Positions 19,409-27,955 of a stretch of 64,000 nt of DNA are shown here, in pieces. The position numbers and the translations under genes are program-made. The notes beneath the pieces are model-generated. The model saw nothing but the letters and a program-made list of their open reading frames with translations. It was not told where the DNA came from and did no database searches. Origin of the DNA: Sinanaerobacter sp. ZZT-01 (GTDB taxonomy: Bacteria > Bacillota > Clostridia > Peptostreptococcales > Anaerovoracaceae); contig NZ_CP141728.1 in assembly GCF_035621135.1 (NCBI RefSeq), positions 1,178,001 to 1,242,000 of the forward strand, written 5' to 3'. Every line of letters begins with the position of its first letter. The first letter of the stretch is position 1.

Positions 19409-21052
19409 TTATTTTTTCCAAGAACTCTTTAAGTCAACGATTTGGTTGAATACCTTCTGTTCGCTCGTCGTTAATTTTTCATCTGCAATGTAATACCCAT
19501 GGCGGAAAAATTGATACCGTTCCCCTGAAGCTGCCTGCTTAACTGAAGGTTCTGCATATGCTTGTTTTACGGTTAATGAATCCGGATTTATAATTGTTTC
19601 GCCGTTTTCATCTTCAATCATTAAATAACTATATATACGAACCTCAATTTTTTCAGCTGTCTTTGCATCAACCCAATGAATGGTGCCTTTTACCTTACGA
19701 CCTTCAAATCCGCTTCCGCTCTTTGTTTCGGGATCGTAGGTGCAGTGCAGTTCAATGACTTCTCCTTTATCATCCTTTATCACTTCATTGCAAGTCAAAA
19801 AATAAGCTCCTTTAAAGCGAACTTCATTACCCGGGAACAGACGGAAGTATTTCTTTGCCGGAATTTCCATAAAGTCATCACGTTCTACATACAGCTCTTT
19901 GGAAAAGGGAACCATGCGCTTTCCTTTTTCTTCATTTTCTCTGCTGTTCTCAATTTCCATTTCTTCCGTTAAATCTTCCGGATAGTTTGTAATTACTACT
20001 TTCAACGGATCCATAACGACCATTCGGCTTTCCACCTTCGTTTTTAGGTCTTCACGAATGCAATGTTCTAATAAAGATATTTCCACTGTGCTGTTTGCTT
20101 TTGCAACGCCAATTCTTTCACAAAAATCTCGAATCGCTTCCGGTGTATAGCCTCTTCTGCGAAGCCCTGCAATCGTAGGCATACGAGGATCATCCCATCC
20201 TTCTACGTTTCCATTATCAACAAGAGCTTTTAAATAGCGCTTGCTCATTACCGTATTGGTTAGGTTCAAGCGGGCAAATTCGATTTGCTTCGGTGGATTT
20301 TCCCATTTCAACTCACGAAGCACCCAATCATACAAAGGCCGATGATCTTCAAATTCCAATGTACAAATGGAATGTGTGATTCCTTCAATCGCATCCTCAA
20401 TTGGATGTGCGAAATCATACATTGGGTAAATACACCACTTATCTTTTGTATTATGATGTGTTGAACGAGCAATCCGATAAAGAACCGGATCTCTCATATT
20501 AATATTCGGAGAAGCCATGTCAATTTTTGCACGCAGCACTTTTTCACCGTCAGCATATTTCGCTTCTCGCATTTCTTCAAATATTTGTAAATTTTCTTCA
20601 ATGGAACGATTTCTGTAAGGACTTTCTTTTCCTGGCTCTTTTAAGGTTCCGCGGTAAGCCTTCATTTCTTCTGCATTCAAATCACAAACATATGCTTTTC
20701 CTTTTTGAATTAACGCAACTGCACATTCGTACATGCGATCAAAATAATTCGAAGCATATAATAATTGATCCCATTCAAACCCCAGCCATCTTACATCTGC
20801 TTGGATGGAATCAACGTATTCCGTATCTTCTTTCACAGGATTCGTATCGTCAAAACGCAAATTGCACTTTCCGCTATATTTTTTTGCAGTGGAAAAATTC
20901 AAGCAAATGGACTTTGCATGTCCTATGTGCAGATACCCGTTTGGTTCAGGAGGAAAACGAGTATGTACTCTTGTCCCATAAACCTGATCCTCTAAATCCT
21001 TATCAATTATATTATGAATAAAGTTGGATGCATTTTCATTTAGCTCCGCCAC
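19409..21052 (-). CDS. glnS: Glutaminyl-tRNA synthetase
   Basis: The 547-residue class I synthetase charges tRNA-Gln. The HIGH-type motif in [15 protein letters not shown] and the KMSKS-type VMSKRYLK (around residue 245) are present, with the C-terminal two-barrel anticodon-binding region ([16 protein letters not shown]). DDTNPVKED confirms the GlnRS rather than GluRS branch. The start is placed at GTG 21052 ([10 protein letters not shown]) because AGGAGG lies 8 bases upstream; 23 in-frame codons upstream lack homology features and a ribosome binding site. The presence of GlnRS beside any GatCAB route is common in some Clostridia and probably reflects horizontal origin in the lineage. Confidence 0.93.
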   Translation of the reverse strand: MAELNENASNFIHNIIDKDLEDQVYGTRVHTRFPPEPNGYLHIGHAKSICLNFSTAKKYSGKCNLRFDDTNPVKEDTEYVDSIQADVRWLGFEWDQLLYASNYFDRMYECAVALIQKGKAYVCDLNAEEMKAYRGTLKEPGKESPYRNRSIEENLQIFEEMREAKYADGEKVLRAKIDMASPNINMRDPVLYRIARSTHHNTKDKWCIYPMYDFAHPIEDAIEGITHSICTLEFEDHRPLYDWVLRELKWENPPKQIEFARLNLTNTVMSKRYLKALVDNGNVEGWDDPRMPTIAGLRRRGYTPEAIRDFCERIGVAKANSTVEISLLEHCIREDLKTKVESRMVVMDPLKVVITNYPEDLTEEMEIENSRENEEKGKRMVPFSKELYVERDDFMEIPAKKYFRLFPGNEVRFKGAYFLTCNEVIKDDKGEVIELHCTYDPETKSGSGFEGRKVKGTIHWVDAKTAEKIEVRIYSYLMIEDENGETIINPDSLTVKQAYAEPSVKQAASGERYQFFRHGYYIADEKLTTSEQKVFNQIVDLKSSWKK

Positions 21053-21191
21053 TTTCAAGTCCTCCTTATTTTTTCTGTTTTTGTCTCTTATTTTAATGCT
21101 TTTCAAGCAATAGTATACCATTATCCTTCTTTCAAGGCAAATTTTTCACAAAAAATATTTCTATTTTTTTTGATATTGTTAGCAAATTCTA

Positions 21192-21220
21192 TTGATTTAT
21201 TCGAATTATTTTGGTATTAT
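21192..21220 (+). promoter_or_regulatory. Predicted promoter of the Lrp-family gene
   Basis: TTGATT (21192-21197), a 17-base spacer and TATTAT (21215-21220) lie about 70 bases upstream of the regulator's ATG. Confidence 0.5.
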
Positions 21221-21287
21221 TACACTAAATGTTTATATTCTTATCGAGTCAACGATTTTTCTCAAAAAAATATAAGGCGGTGAATGA

Positions 21288-21746
21288 ATGGATATTATTG
21301 ACGTAAAAATTCTGGAAGTTCTCCAAGGAAATTCTAGAGTTTCTATATCGGAATTAAGTAAAAAAGTAAACTTGTCATTGTCAGCAGTCAGTGAAAGATT
21401 AAAAAAACTGGAAAGCTCCAATGTAATTGAAAAATATACGGTAATTTTAAATTCGCACTCTTTAGATAAAGAATTATCCGTTATTATGAATATCAGTTTA
21501 GAAAATCCACATCATACCAGTGATTTTTTAGAATTCGTACGGGCTGAAGACGAAATACTAGAATGCCACTATGTGACTGGTGAATATGATTATGTATTGA
21601 AAATCACAACAAGAAACACCGTTACTCTAGAAAGCATTATGAATCGAATTAAAAGTATTTCCGGTATCAAACGAACTCAAACAAATGTGATCCTATCGAG
21701 TGTAAAACATCTGTATAGTGTTTCACCTAATATTGCAAATAAGTAA
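21288..21746 (+). CDS. Lrp/AsnC family transcriptional regulator
   Basis: The 152-residue protein has an N-terminal winged HTH (IDVKILEVLQGNSRVSISEL, residues 4-23, then recognition helix LSLSAVSERLKKLE) and a C-terminal RAM ligand-binding/oligomerisation domain (residues 65-145) with the GEYDYVLKI glycine-rich core. Such proteins sense amino acids and act as octamers. It is monocistronic, divergent from glnS and closed by its own terminator. The target is unknown; amino-acid transport genes at 25.8 kb are candidates only by theme. Confidence 0.92.
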   Translation: MDIIDVKILEVLQGNSRVSISELSKKVNLSLSAVSERLKKLESSNVIEKYTVILNSHSLDKELSVIMNISLENPHHTSDFLEFVRAEDEILECHYVTGEYDYVLKITTRNTVTLESIMNRIKSISGIKRTQTNVILSSVKHLYSVSPNIANK

Positions 21747-21750
21747 AAGA

Positions 21751-21784
21751 GGGTTACAGCACATAAAATTGCTGTAACCCTTTT
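21751..21784 (+). terminator. Terminator of the Lrp-family gene
   Basis: A perfect 10-bp stem GGGTTACAGC (21751-21760) with GCTGTAACCC (21771-21780), a 10-base loop and a TTTT tail follow the stop codon immediately. Confidence 0.9.
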
Positions 21785-21796
21785 CTATTTCTATAA

Positions 21797-21835
21797 CACT
21801 TCATTTTTATTGAAGTACTTCAAATGATAGAAGTG
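21797..21835. repeat. Nested inverted repeats of the ACTTCA/TGAAGT element
   Basis: Within 39 bases, CACTTC and GAAGTG end-pair, and a 14-bp perfect palindrome TTGAAGTACTTCAA (21810-21823) lies inside. The element repeats four times in alternating orientation. It occupies a 246-base stretch (21785-22030) where no gene is seen. It could be a dimeric regulator site or a small RNA structure; nothing decides between them. Confidence 0.4.
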
Positions 21836-22030
21836 AAAAAATTTTCTTGTTTTCCATTTTCATTTCTTAAACGCTTCCCTACATTTAAATTTCAGTTCTA
21901 CGCACTACTTCTTTTCGCCATCTGTTTTCTCCGTTAAAGCTTGTTCAATTATTTTTATGCTATTATATAGTCCATTTTTAACGCATTAAACTTTCTATCT
22001 ATAAGTACACGATGATCCCAAGATGCAAAA

Positions 22031-22064
22031 AAAGCCATAGCAATTTTTTACTTGCCACAGCTTT
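22031..22064 (-). terminator. Terminator of the Ig-like-domain gene
   Basis: A 13-bp stem with two G-U wobbles in the minus-strand transcript (22064-22052 with 22043-22031) and an 8-base loop is followed by a T tract, about 50 bases after the stop codon at 22116. Confidence 0.7.
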
Positions 22065-22115
22065 CTCATTTTTTATCTTAAGCAGAGCTCTTTGATTCTG
22101 CTATTCTATATCTTC

Positions 22116-22964
22116 TTATTTATTCTTTTTATTCTTTTCTTGTCTTGCTAATTCTTTTGCCAGCCGTTCTTCTTTTGCCTTCTCTTCCGCTTCTCTCTTC
22201 AACTGATTGCGTTTCAGCACAGATTCTGGAGTTTTGCCACCTGCGGCTGCAATTGGCCTTTTCTGGGACACACGCTTTGCATTATCTTGAATTTGGCGAT
22301 GCTTTGCTTCTTCTTCCTGTTTCTTTGCACGCTTTTTAGCTGCTTTCGCCTTTTCTTTATCAACCTGCTTAATGGCTTCTTCTACAGAAATGCCTTTTTC
22401 TTTAGCTATTTTATATGGATTCAATGTCTCTTCTTCCAAATGTTCTTCTGCTTCCTTTTTTACTTTTCGTTTTGCATCCATCGAAGAGAAGAAAACCATA
22501 CCACCCATCATTCCTACCATTAGTACCATATTTACTGTGGTGTCCGTCTTGGTATTACGAATTTTGAATTTGCTGACATATTCTTCTCCTAAACGATTCC
22601 CATCGGAAGAAATTAATTCTTCGGAGATTACAAGTTTATATTCCGTATTCGAAATTAAATTATCCTTTAAGATTAACCATACATCATTCGGATATTTTTT
22701 CGCATCATAAACCGGGATCAATTCCATTTTATTACCAGAAGAATCTGTTACGGTAAAACAATCTTTATTTTCTTCCTGTATAGCTTTGTCTGTCATATTT
22801 TCATTAAAGGTCATCTTAATTGCAACCCCCATAGGCTGCAATCCGGTTTTTCCATCCTCTGGCGAAATGTTTACAAGCTCCAATCCCGATGCATAGCTGA
22901 AGAAAGGACATGCAAGCATAACTAATAATAAAGCTAAGCTTAAAATAGCACCTGTTCTTTTCAT
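22116..22964 (-). CDS. Exported Ig-like (Big_5) domain protein with membrane anchor and charged cytoplasmic tail
   Basis: The 282-residue protein starts with a signal peptide (residues 1-25), then has one bacterial Ig-like/SbsA-type domain (about 28-130) with the typical SPEDGKTGLQPMGVAIKMTF and FNENMTDKAI segments. A single TM helix follows (VNMVLMVGMMGGMVFFSS, about 145-163), then a 115-residue tail very rich in Lys, Glu and Ala that is predicted helical and cytoplasmic. The start at 22964 is preferred because GGAGG lies upstream of it. The function is unknown; a surface adhesion/sensor domain tethered to an internal coiled coil is what the topology shows. It lies just downstream of tadA. 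Confidence 0.75.
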   Translation of the reverse strand: MKRTGAILSLALLLVMLACPFFSYASGLELVNISPEDGKTGLQPMGVAIKMTFNENMTDKAIQEENKDCFTVTDSSGNKMELIPVYDAKKYPNDVWLILKDNLISNTEYKLVISEELISSDGNRLGEEYVSKFKIRNTKTDTTVNMVLMVGMMGGMVFFSSMDAKRKVKKEAEEHLEEETLNPYKIAKEKGISVEEAIKQVDKEKAKAAKKRAKKQEEEAKHRQIQDNAKRVSQKRPIAAAGGKTPESVLKRNQLKREAEEKAKEERLAKELARQEKNKKNK

Positions 22965-22989
22965 ACTTTCTTTTTCCTCCATTTTATCA

Positions 22990-23442
22990 TCATTTTATCT
23001 GTAATTGTTTGAAAAATGATTTCATCATTTGTTCGCATTCTTTTTGTAACAGCCCTTCTTCTATTTCTACAAAATGGTTCAGGCGCTTTTCTTGAACAAT
23101 ATTAAATACCGAACCACATGCACCTGCTTTCGGATTCTTCGTACCAATAAAAAGCTTCTTTATCCGCGAAAGCACAATTGCACCTGCACACATTGAGCAA
23201 GGCTCTGTTGTAACATAAATATTACAATCTAGCAAACGCCAGCCACCTAAATTTTGAGCTGCCTGACGAATCGCCAGCACTTCGGCATGTGCTGTAGGAT
23301 CTTTTAAGCTTTCTATCAGATTATGAGCACGCCCCACAATCAGCCCATCCTTTTCAATAATTGCACCAACGGGCACTTCTTTCAATTCTAAAGCTTTATT
23401 CGCTTCAGCCAAGGCTTCTCTCATAAAATCCAACTCTTGCAC
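22990..23442 (-). CDS. tadA: tRNA-specific adenosine deaminase TadA
   Basis: The 150-residue zinc enzyme deaminates A34 of tRNA-Arg(ACG) to inosine. VPVGAIIEKDG, the HAE motif in PTAHAEVLAIRQAA (catalytic Glu), and TTEPCSMCAGAIVLSRI with both zinc cysteines are all present. Length is typical. The start is a GTG at 23442 with AAAGGA just upstream; an ATG at codon 7 (23424) is an alternative with a poorer site. Confidence 0.93.
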   Translation of the reverse strand: MQELDFMREALAEANKALELKEVPVGAIIEKDGLIVGRAHNLIESLKDPTAHAEVLAIRQAAQNLGGWRLLDCNIYVTTEPCSMCAGAIVLSRIKKLFIGTKNPKAGACGSVFNIVQEKRLNHFVEIEEGLLQKECEQMMKSFFKQLQIK

Positions 23443-23548
23443 GATATCCTTTTCCCTGCCTTATTATTTATCAGACTATCTGTACAAGTATATCATACAT
23501 TTTTAGCATTTTCAATGACTCACCTTTGCAAACTTCAGCTTTTTTATT

Positions 23549-24721
23549 TTATCTTTTCTGCTTTTTAACCTCTACAATATCGCCAGTTTTTGCATTTATT
23601 TCTACAATCCAATACCCATAAGCATTTTTCTCTCTTGCTGCTCCATACATAGGCTGCCAGTAAGTAAAACCTGATTTACCGCCGTCCGGTCTTTCCACTT
23701 CTGTAAAACGTCCCGGAACCGCAATAAAGTAATTTTCCGCAAACCCCTGTGGATTTCCTTTTGCTCCAAATAAATAATGCCGGTATTGTGTCGAAAAATA
23801 CTGAGCGCCTGGAGAAACAATGGGTAGACTCCCTACATTTTTTATCTTCTTCCATTTTGCTCCGGTCACATCTTCAGAAAATGGCATCACATCTTCATAA
23901 AATTCTGCAACCCTGCACATATGCCCACAAGCCTGTAGAAGATAATCATTATAGAAACGATTATAATTTTGAGGTACTGCCTCTTTTTCTACTGTCTCTT
24001 CGTTTTTTTCTTCTTTCTGAGCTTCTTTTGCTTCCTCTTCTTTCCTTTTATATTCAATTTTATCTATATTAATAGTATTGCTCCTATTATTTCTATCGTT
24101 TTTTGATTCTTCTAATCGTTCATTATCTTTTGCCGTTGCCGCTTCTATTTCTCTATATATCTTTCCCATATTTAGTTCACTGTTTTCTCGTTCTTTTTCT
24201 TCTGTTTTAATTTCTGTCATTTCAGGCGATTCGTCTTTATCATTTTTTCCTCTATCTTCATCTGTATTTGCTGCTCTTACCGCTGATTCTTCTCTATGCA
24301 AACTGGGAGCAGGTGCATTTCCCGTTTCACCTTTCAGAATTGGGTGTAAGGGTTCTTTTTCATCATAAGAAGAAACTGCTGCAATAATCACAGTTGAAAA
24401 ATCTGCATATTCATTCCCTTTTCCGTCCACATCTCTTGGATGAAAACGAAAATAGGTTTCCCCACTTCCATTCTTATTAATCATTAGTGTTCCAATGACT
24501 GCATGAATGGTACGCTCATTTTTTTTCCCGAAAAAGATCAGCTTATAAACATATTCTCCTCTGGGATAATAACGCAAATTCTGTACCTGACAGCGCAAAG
24601 CGCCCTTATTGCTTCCGGTCTCTATTTTCAGATGTCCACGAACGGCTCCCGCCTTTGCACAGAAACCCGAGGATTGTTCTTCCAACATTAACACATCTCG
24701 GTGATATCTCATATAATTCAT
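23549..24721 (-). CDS. Conserved clostridial-type protein of unknown function with low-complexity linker
   Basis: The 390-residue soluble protein has an N-terminal domain (1-115) rich in beta-strands (DVLMLEEQSSGFCAKAG... FRFHPRDVDGKG), a highly charged Lys/Glu/Asn-rich linker (about 125-255), and a C-terminal domain (260-390) rich in aromatic residues (FYNDYLLQACGHMCR, GAQYFSTQYRHYLFGAKG, YWIVEINAKTGDIV). No signal peptide, TM helix or catalytic motif is seen. The start at 24721 has GGGGGAG 6 bases upstream; an in-frame ATG at 24736 sits on top of its site. It may be a scaffold or surface-layer assembly protein, but no function can be assigned. Confidence 0.7.
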   Translation of the reverse strand: MNYMRYHRDVLMLEEQSSGFCAKAGAVRGHLKIETGSNKGALRCQVQNLRYYPRGEYVYKLIFFGKKNERTIHAVIGTLMINKNGSGETYFRFHPRDVDGKGNEYADFSTVIIAAVSSYDEKEPLHPILKGETGNAPAPSLHREESAVRAANTDEDRGKNDKDESPEMTEIKTEEKERENSELNMGKIYREIEAATAKDNERLEESKNDRNNRSNTINIDKIEYKRKEEEAKEAQKEEKNEETVEKEAVPQNYNRFYNDYLLQACGHMCRVAEFYEDVMPFSEDVTGAKWKKIKNVGSLPIVSPGAQYFSTQYRHYLFGAKGNPQGFAENYFIAVPGRFTEVERPDGGKSGFTYWQPMYGAAREKNAYGYWIVEINAKTGDIVEVKKQKR

Positions 24722-24812
24722 AGTATTCTCCCCCATTCCTTTCGGAGTTTCTTGTATTTAGTCGTACAAATTGGTAATATAAGATATATGCAAAAATTAG
24801 GAGGATTAGACC

Positions 24813-25442
24813 ATGTGGATGGATATTGCAATTGGAGCCATTATTTTTATTTCATTTGTCCTCGGCTATGTTCGAGGCTTTATGAATACTTTTTTTCATA
24901 CAATCGGCTGGATTTTATCTATCGTTTTATCTTTTGTTTGGTACCCGAAGGTGTCCATATTTTTGAAAGAAAAAACAGGTTTCTATGAAACGATAAATAC
25001 AAAGCTTACGGAACGAATTTCAATCACAAATACCGATGCTTCCAACCAAGTTTTAAACGGAATTCCTGACGTATTAAAAGAAGCGGTCGATACCGCAACA
25101 AACGCATTGGCGGAATCCTTTGCAAATGGATTAGCGGACGTCTTGTTTAGCGTGATCAGTTTTCTGATCGTCGCAATAGGAATAAAATTAATTTTTTTAG
25201 TACTGACTTCACTTTTCAGCAAACGGTCAAACAATGGTCTGACCGGATTTTTCGACGGAGTATTTGGTGCTGCGTTCGGTGGCCTAAAGGGTATCGTTCT
25301 CGTTTTGATTCTTTTGGCGCTTCTGATCCCTATTATCAATCTCACCTCAAGTGAATTTTTACAAAATGCGCTCGATTCCTCTCACTTCGCAAAATCTCTA
25401 TATGATGGAAATCCCCTTTTCTCCATATTTAATCTTTTCTAG
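24813..25442 (+). CDS. CvpA family membrane protein
   Basis: The 209-residue protein has four hydrophobic segments. The N-terminus DIAIGAIIFISFVLGYVRGF and the later GFFDGVFGAAFGGLKGIVLV segment match the CvpA (colicin V production) family, whose members are small integral membrane proteins of poorly known role in envelope homeostasis. AGGAGG precedes the ATG. It is followed by the tRNA-Arg gene on the same strand, which has its own promoter. Confidence 0.85.
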   Translation: MWMDIAIGAIIFISFVLGYVRGFMNTFFHTIGWILSIVLSFVWYPKVSIFLKEKTGFYETINTKLTERISITNTDASNQVLNGIPDVLKEAVDTATNALAESFANGLADVLFSVISFLIVAIGIKLIFLVLTSLFSKRSNNGLTGFFDGVFGAAFGGLKGIVLVLILLALLIPIINLTSSEFLQNALDSSHFAKSLYDGNPLFSIFNLF

Positions 25443-25483
25443 TGGCGGATTCTTCGAAACACAAAGGAAATTATGGGAAATAG

Positions 25484-25512
25484 TTGCCTTAATTTGCAAT
25501 TCGGATTATAAT
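25484..25512 (+). promoter_or_regulatory. Predicted promoter of tRNA-Arg(CCU)
   Basis: TTGCCT (25484-25489), 17 bases and a perfect TATAAT (25507-25512) end 20 bases before the mature tRNA 5' end. Confidence 0.65.
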
Positions 25513-25532
25513 AGGAATACCATCTCAACTGT

Positions 25533-25607
25533 GTCTCCGTAGCTCAGTGGATAGAGCAGTGCTCTCCTAAAGCATGTGCGGTGGTTCGATTCCACTCGGG
25601 GATACCA
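25533..25607 (+). tRNA. tRNA-Arg (anticodon CCU)
   Basis: The 75-base gene folds into a full cloverleaf: a 7-bp acceptor stem (with two G-U pairs), D arm GCTC..GAGC, a 5-bp anticodon stem with loop CTCCTAA, T arm with loop TTCGATT, discriminator A and an encoded CCA. The anticodon CCT (25566-25568) reads AGG arginine codons. Confidence 0.95.
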
Positions 25608-25613
25608 AGTATT

Positions 25614-25651
25614 AAGCTGAAACAGGTACAATTTTGTATGCGTTTCAGCTT
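25614..25651 (+). terminator. Terminator after tRNA-Arg
   Basis: A perfect 10-bp stem AAGCTGAAAC/GTTTCAGCTT with an 18-base loop is followed by seven T residues. A second weaker hairpin with T tail (25681-25709) follows about 30 bases later. Confidence 0.8.
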
Positions 25652-25735
25652 TTTTTATGCATTCTAAGCTTATTTCTTCTAAAACGGCTTACTCCGGTAA
25701 AGCTGTTTTTTTATGAAAATTAAGGCCTATTACCA

Positions 25736-25773
25736 AATAACCTATTGACTTTACATGTTAAGTAGGTTATTAT
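25736..25773 (+). promoter_or_regulatory. Promoter and overlapping inverted repeat (candidate operator) of the amino-acid ABC transporter operon
   Basis: TTGACT (25745-25750), a 17-base spacer and TATTAT (25768-25773) form a good sigma-A promoter. A perfect 9-bp inverted repeat, AATAACCTA (25736-25744) and TAGGTTATT (25763-25771), abuts the -35 and covers part of the -10 box, so a dimeric protein bound there would block RNA polymerase. The regulator is not identified. Confidence 0.55.
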
Positions 25774-25850
25774 TTTTTATATCCTATTAATTATATATGA
25801 ATTCATGGATTTTATAGGGTATTGATTCTTACTCAGGAGGTTTGCCCAAA

Positions 25851-26510
25851 TTGGATTGGACTTTTATTTTAAAATACACGCCCCTGTATATACAAGCGGC
25901 AGCACTCACCTTGGAGATTGCATTCTGGGGCATCCTGTTTTCACTTTTACTAGGTATTGCCTGCAGCTTAATCAAATATGAACGAGTGCCGATTCTTCAA
26001 GGCATTGTTTCTTTTTACATTGAACTGAGCCGAAACACTCCATTGCTTATACAGCTTTTTTTCCTTTACTTCGGTCTTCCTAAATTAGGAATCCGTATCA
26101 GTGCCGAAAACTGTGCAATCATCGGGCTTGCTTTTTTGGGCGGAAGCTATATGGCAGAATCCTTTCGCAGCGGCTTAGAATCCATAGACAAAATTCAGCT
26201 GGAATCGGCTTCCAGCCTTGGTATGAATCGAGTACAAACTCTGCAATACGTTTTATTTCCGCAGGCTATGGCGATTTCTATGCCATCGTTATGTGCAAAT
26301 ATTATTTTTCTGATAAAAGAAACTTCTGTTGTCAGTGCTATTGCGCTTGCTGACCTTATGTATGTGACTAAGGATCTTATCGGGCTTTATTACCAAACCG
26401 GAGAAGCATTACTTCTGCTAGTAACTTCCTATCTGATTCTTTTGCTTCCGATCTCTGTTTTAGCATCTGTCTTAGAAAGGAGGCTCCGTTATGCAGGATT
26501 TGGCACTTGA
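25851..26510 (+). CDS. Polar amino-acid ABC transporter permease (HisM family), first subunit
   Basis: The 219-residue inner-membrane permease has about five TM helices and the conserved cytoplasmic EAA-type loop (IQLESASSLGMNRVQTLQYV, about residues 120-140) that docks to the ATPase. SRNTPLLIQLFFLYFGLPKLG is diagnostic of the His/Glu/Gln permease family. The start is taken as TTG 25851, 10 bases after AGGAGG; a TTG at 25842 lies only one base from that site. It overlaps the second permease gene by 20 bases. Confidence 0.9.
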   Translation: MDWTFILKYTPLYIQAAALTLEIAFWGILFSLLLGIACSLIKYERVPILQGIVSFYIELSRNTPLLIQLFFLYFGLPKLGIRISAENCAIIGLAFLGGSYMAESFRSGLESIDKIQLESASSLGMNRVQTLQYVLFPQAMAISMPSLCANIIFLIKETSVVSAIALADLMYVTKDLIGLYYQTGEALLLLVTSYLILLLPISVLASVLERRLRYAGFGT

Positions 26511-27165
26511 ACTTCTATATAAAGGCTCTAATTTTGCTCGACTCCTAGACGGATTATGGGTTACGCTGCGCATTAGTCTGCTTTCTGTTGTTTTATCCAT
26601 AGTTTTCGGAATTCTGTTTGGGCTGTTTATGCGGCAAAAACATTGGATTTGCCAAGCAATATCCAGAGTTTATCTGGATTTCATCCGCATTATGCCACAG
26701 CTCGTTCTTCTTTTTTTAGTCTATTTTGGATTTACAAGGATGTTCGGATGGAACCTATCAGCAGAGGTAAGTTCTGTTCTCGTATTTACATTTTGGGGTA
26801 CCGCAGAAATGGGAGACCTTGTTCGGGGAGCTTTATCCAGCATTCCCCCCCAGCAATATGACAGTGCCTCTGCACTGGGACTATCACGTATGCAAGCCTA
26901 CCTGCATGTCATCATTCCGCAAACTTTACGTAGGCTCCTTCCTCCGGCAATTAATTTGATGACACGTATGATTAAAACCACCAGCTTAGTCGTACTCATC
27001 GGTATTGTTGAAGTTCTTAAGGTAGGGCAGCAAATTATAGATGCCAACCGATTCGAATTCCCAAGTGCGGCATTATGGATCTACGGCCTTATATTTTTCT
27101 TATATTTCTTTACATGCTGGCCAATCTCGCTTGTGGCAACGCATTTGGAAAATAAATGGAGGTAA
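26491..27165 (+). CDS. Polar amino-acid ABC transporter permease, second subunit
   Basis: The 224-residue permease is related to the preceding gene. RIMPQLVLLFLVYFGFTRMFG and the EAA-type loop QYDSASALGLSRMQAYLHVI show the family, and it probably pairs with the first subunit as a heterodimer. Its ATG lies inside the upstream gene behind GGAGG, giving translational coupling. Its stop codon lies just before the ATPase gene. Confidence 0.9.
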   Translation: MQDLALELLYKGSNFARLLDGLWVTLRISLLSVVLSIVFGILFGLFMRQKHWICQAISRVYLDFIRIMPQLVLLFLVYFGFTRMFGWNLSAEVSSVLVFTFWGTAEMGDLVRGALSSIPPQQYDSASALGLSRMQAYLHVIIPQTLRRLLPPAINLMTRMIKTTSLVVLIGIVEVLKVGQQIIDANRFEFPSAALWIYGLIFFLYFFTCWPISLVATHLENKWR

Positions 27166-27170
27166 GTAGT

Positions 27171-27941
27171 ATGAGCGAACAGCTTCAAATCAAGAATTTA
27201 GTAAAACGGTATCAGGATGATACTGTTTTAGACGGATTAAACTTTTCTGTCATGCAAGGGGAAGTGGTTGTTATCGTCGGTCCTTCCGGCTGCGGAAAAA
27301 GTACTCTTCTTCGCTGCATCAACGGACTTGAGCCAATTCATTCTGGAGAAATTAGATTAGATGGTACTCCTCTTATCTGGAATGAAAAAAAACGAGATAA
27401 AATGCATCAGAAAATTGGGATGGTATTTCAAAGCTATGATCTTTTTCCTCACATGTCCGTTTTAAACAATATTACGCTTGCCCCTGTAAAGGTACAAAAA
27501 CGACCCAAAAAAGAAGTTGAAAAAGAAGCTGTGGAATGGCTGGGAAGAGTGGGTTTGTCTGAAAAAAGAAACGTCTTTCCCCGTCAGCTCTCAGGAGGGC
27601 AAAAGCAGCGTGCTGCCATCGTCCGATCTCTCTGCATGCACCCGGAAATTATGCTTTTTGATGAGGTGACTGCTGCATTGGACCCCGAGATGGTTCACGA
27701 GGTTTTAGATGTTATTTTGGAGCTGGCAAGTCAGGGAATTACTATGCTTATTGTCACACATGAGATGCAGTTTGCACGCACCATTGCTGACCGTATTTTG
27801 TTTATGGAGCACGGGCAGATCATTGAAGATACATCTCCTGAAGTTTTCTTTACTTCTCCAAAGACACAGCGTGCCAAAGACTTCTTAAAGACTTTTTCCT
27901 ATGAAAAACGTAAAACAAAAACTCTTACAGTCATGAAATGA
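27171..27941 (+). CDS. Polar amino-acid ABC transporter ATP-binding protein
   Basis: The 256-residue ATPase has Walker A (GPSGCGKST), Q-loop (MVFQSYDLFPHM, marking the polar amino-acid GlnQ/HisP class), signature LSGGQKQR, Walker B (IMLFDEVTAALD) and H-loop (VTHEMQF). The ATG at 27171 follows GGAGG at 27158-27162. The last codons overlap the region leading into the binding-protein gene, so the four genes form one operon. Confidence 0.95.
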   Translation: MSEQLQIKNLVKRYQDDTVLDGLNFSVMQGEVVVIVGPSGCGKSTLLRCINGLEPIHSGEIRLDGTPLIWNEKKRDKMHQKIGMVFQSYDLFPHMSVLNNITLAPVKVQKRPKKEVEKEAVEWLGRVGLSEKRNVFPRQLSGGQKQRAAIVRSLCMHPEIMLFDEVTAALDPEMVHEVLDVILELASQGITMLIVTHEMQFARTIADRILFMEHGQIIEDTSPEVFFTSPKTQRAKDFLKTFSYEKRKTKTLTVMK

Positions 27942-27955
27942 AAGAAGGTATGATG

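Noticed and set aside
25533-25607. tRNA-Arg gene as an attachment site for a mobile element
   Set aside because: No integrase or repeat of the tRNA 3' end is found nearby. The genes that follow are an ordinary ABC transporter operon with its own promoter.
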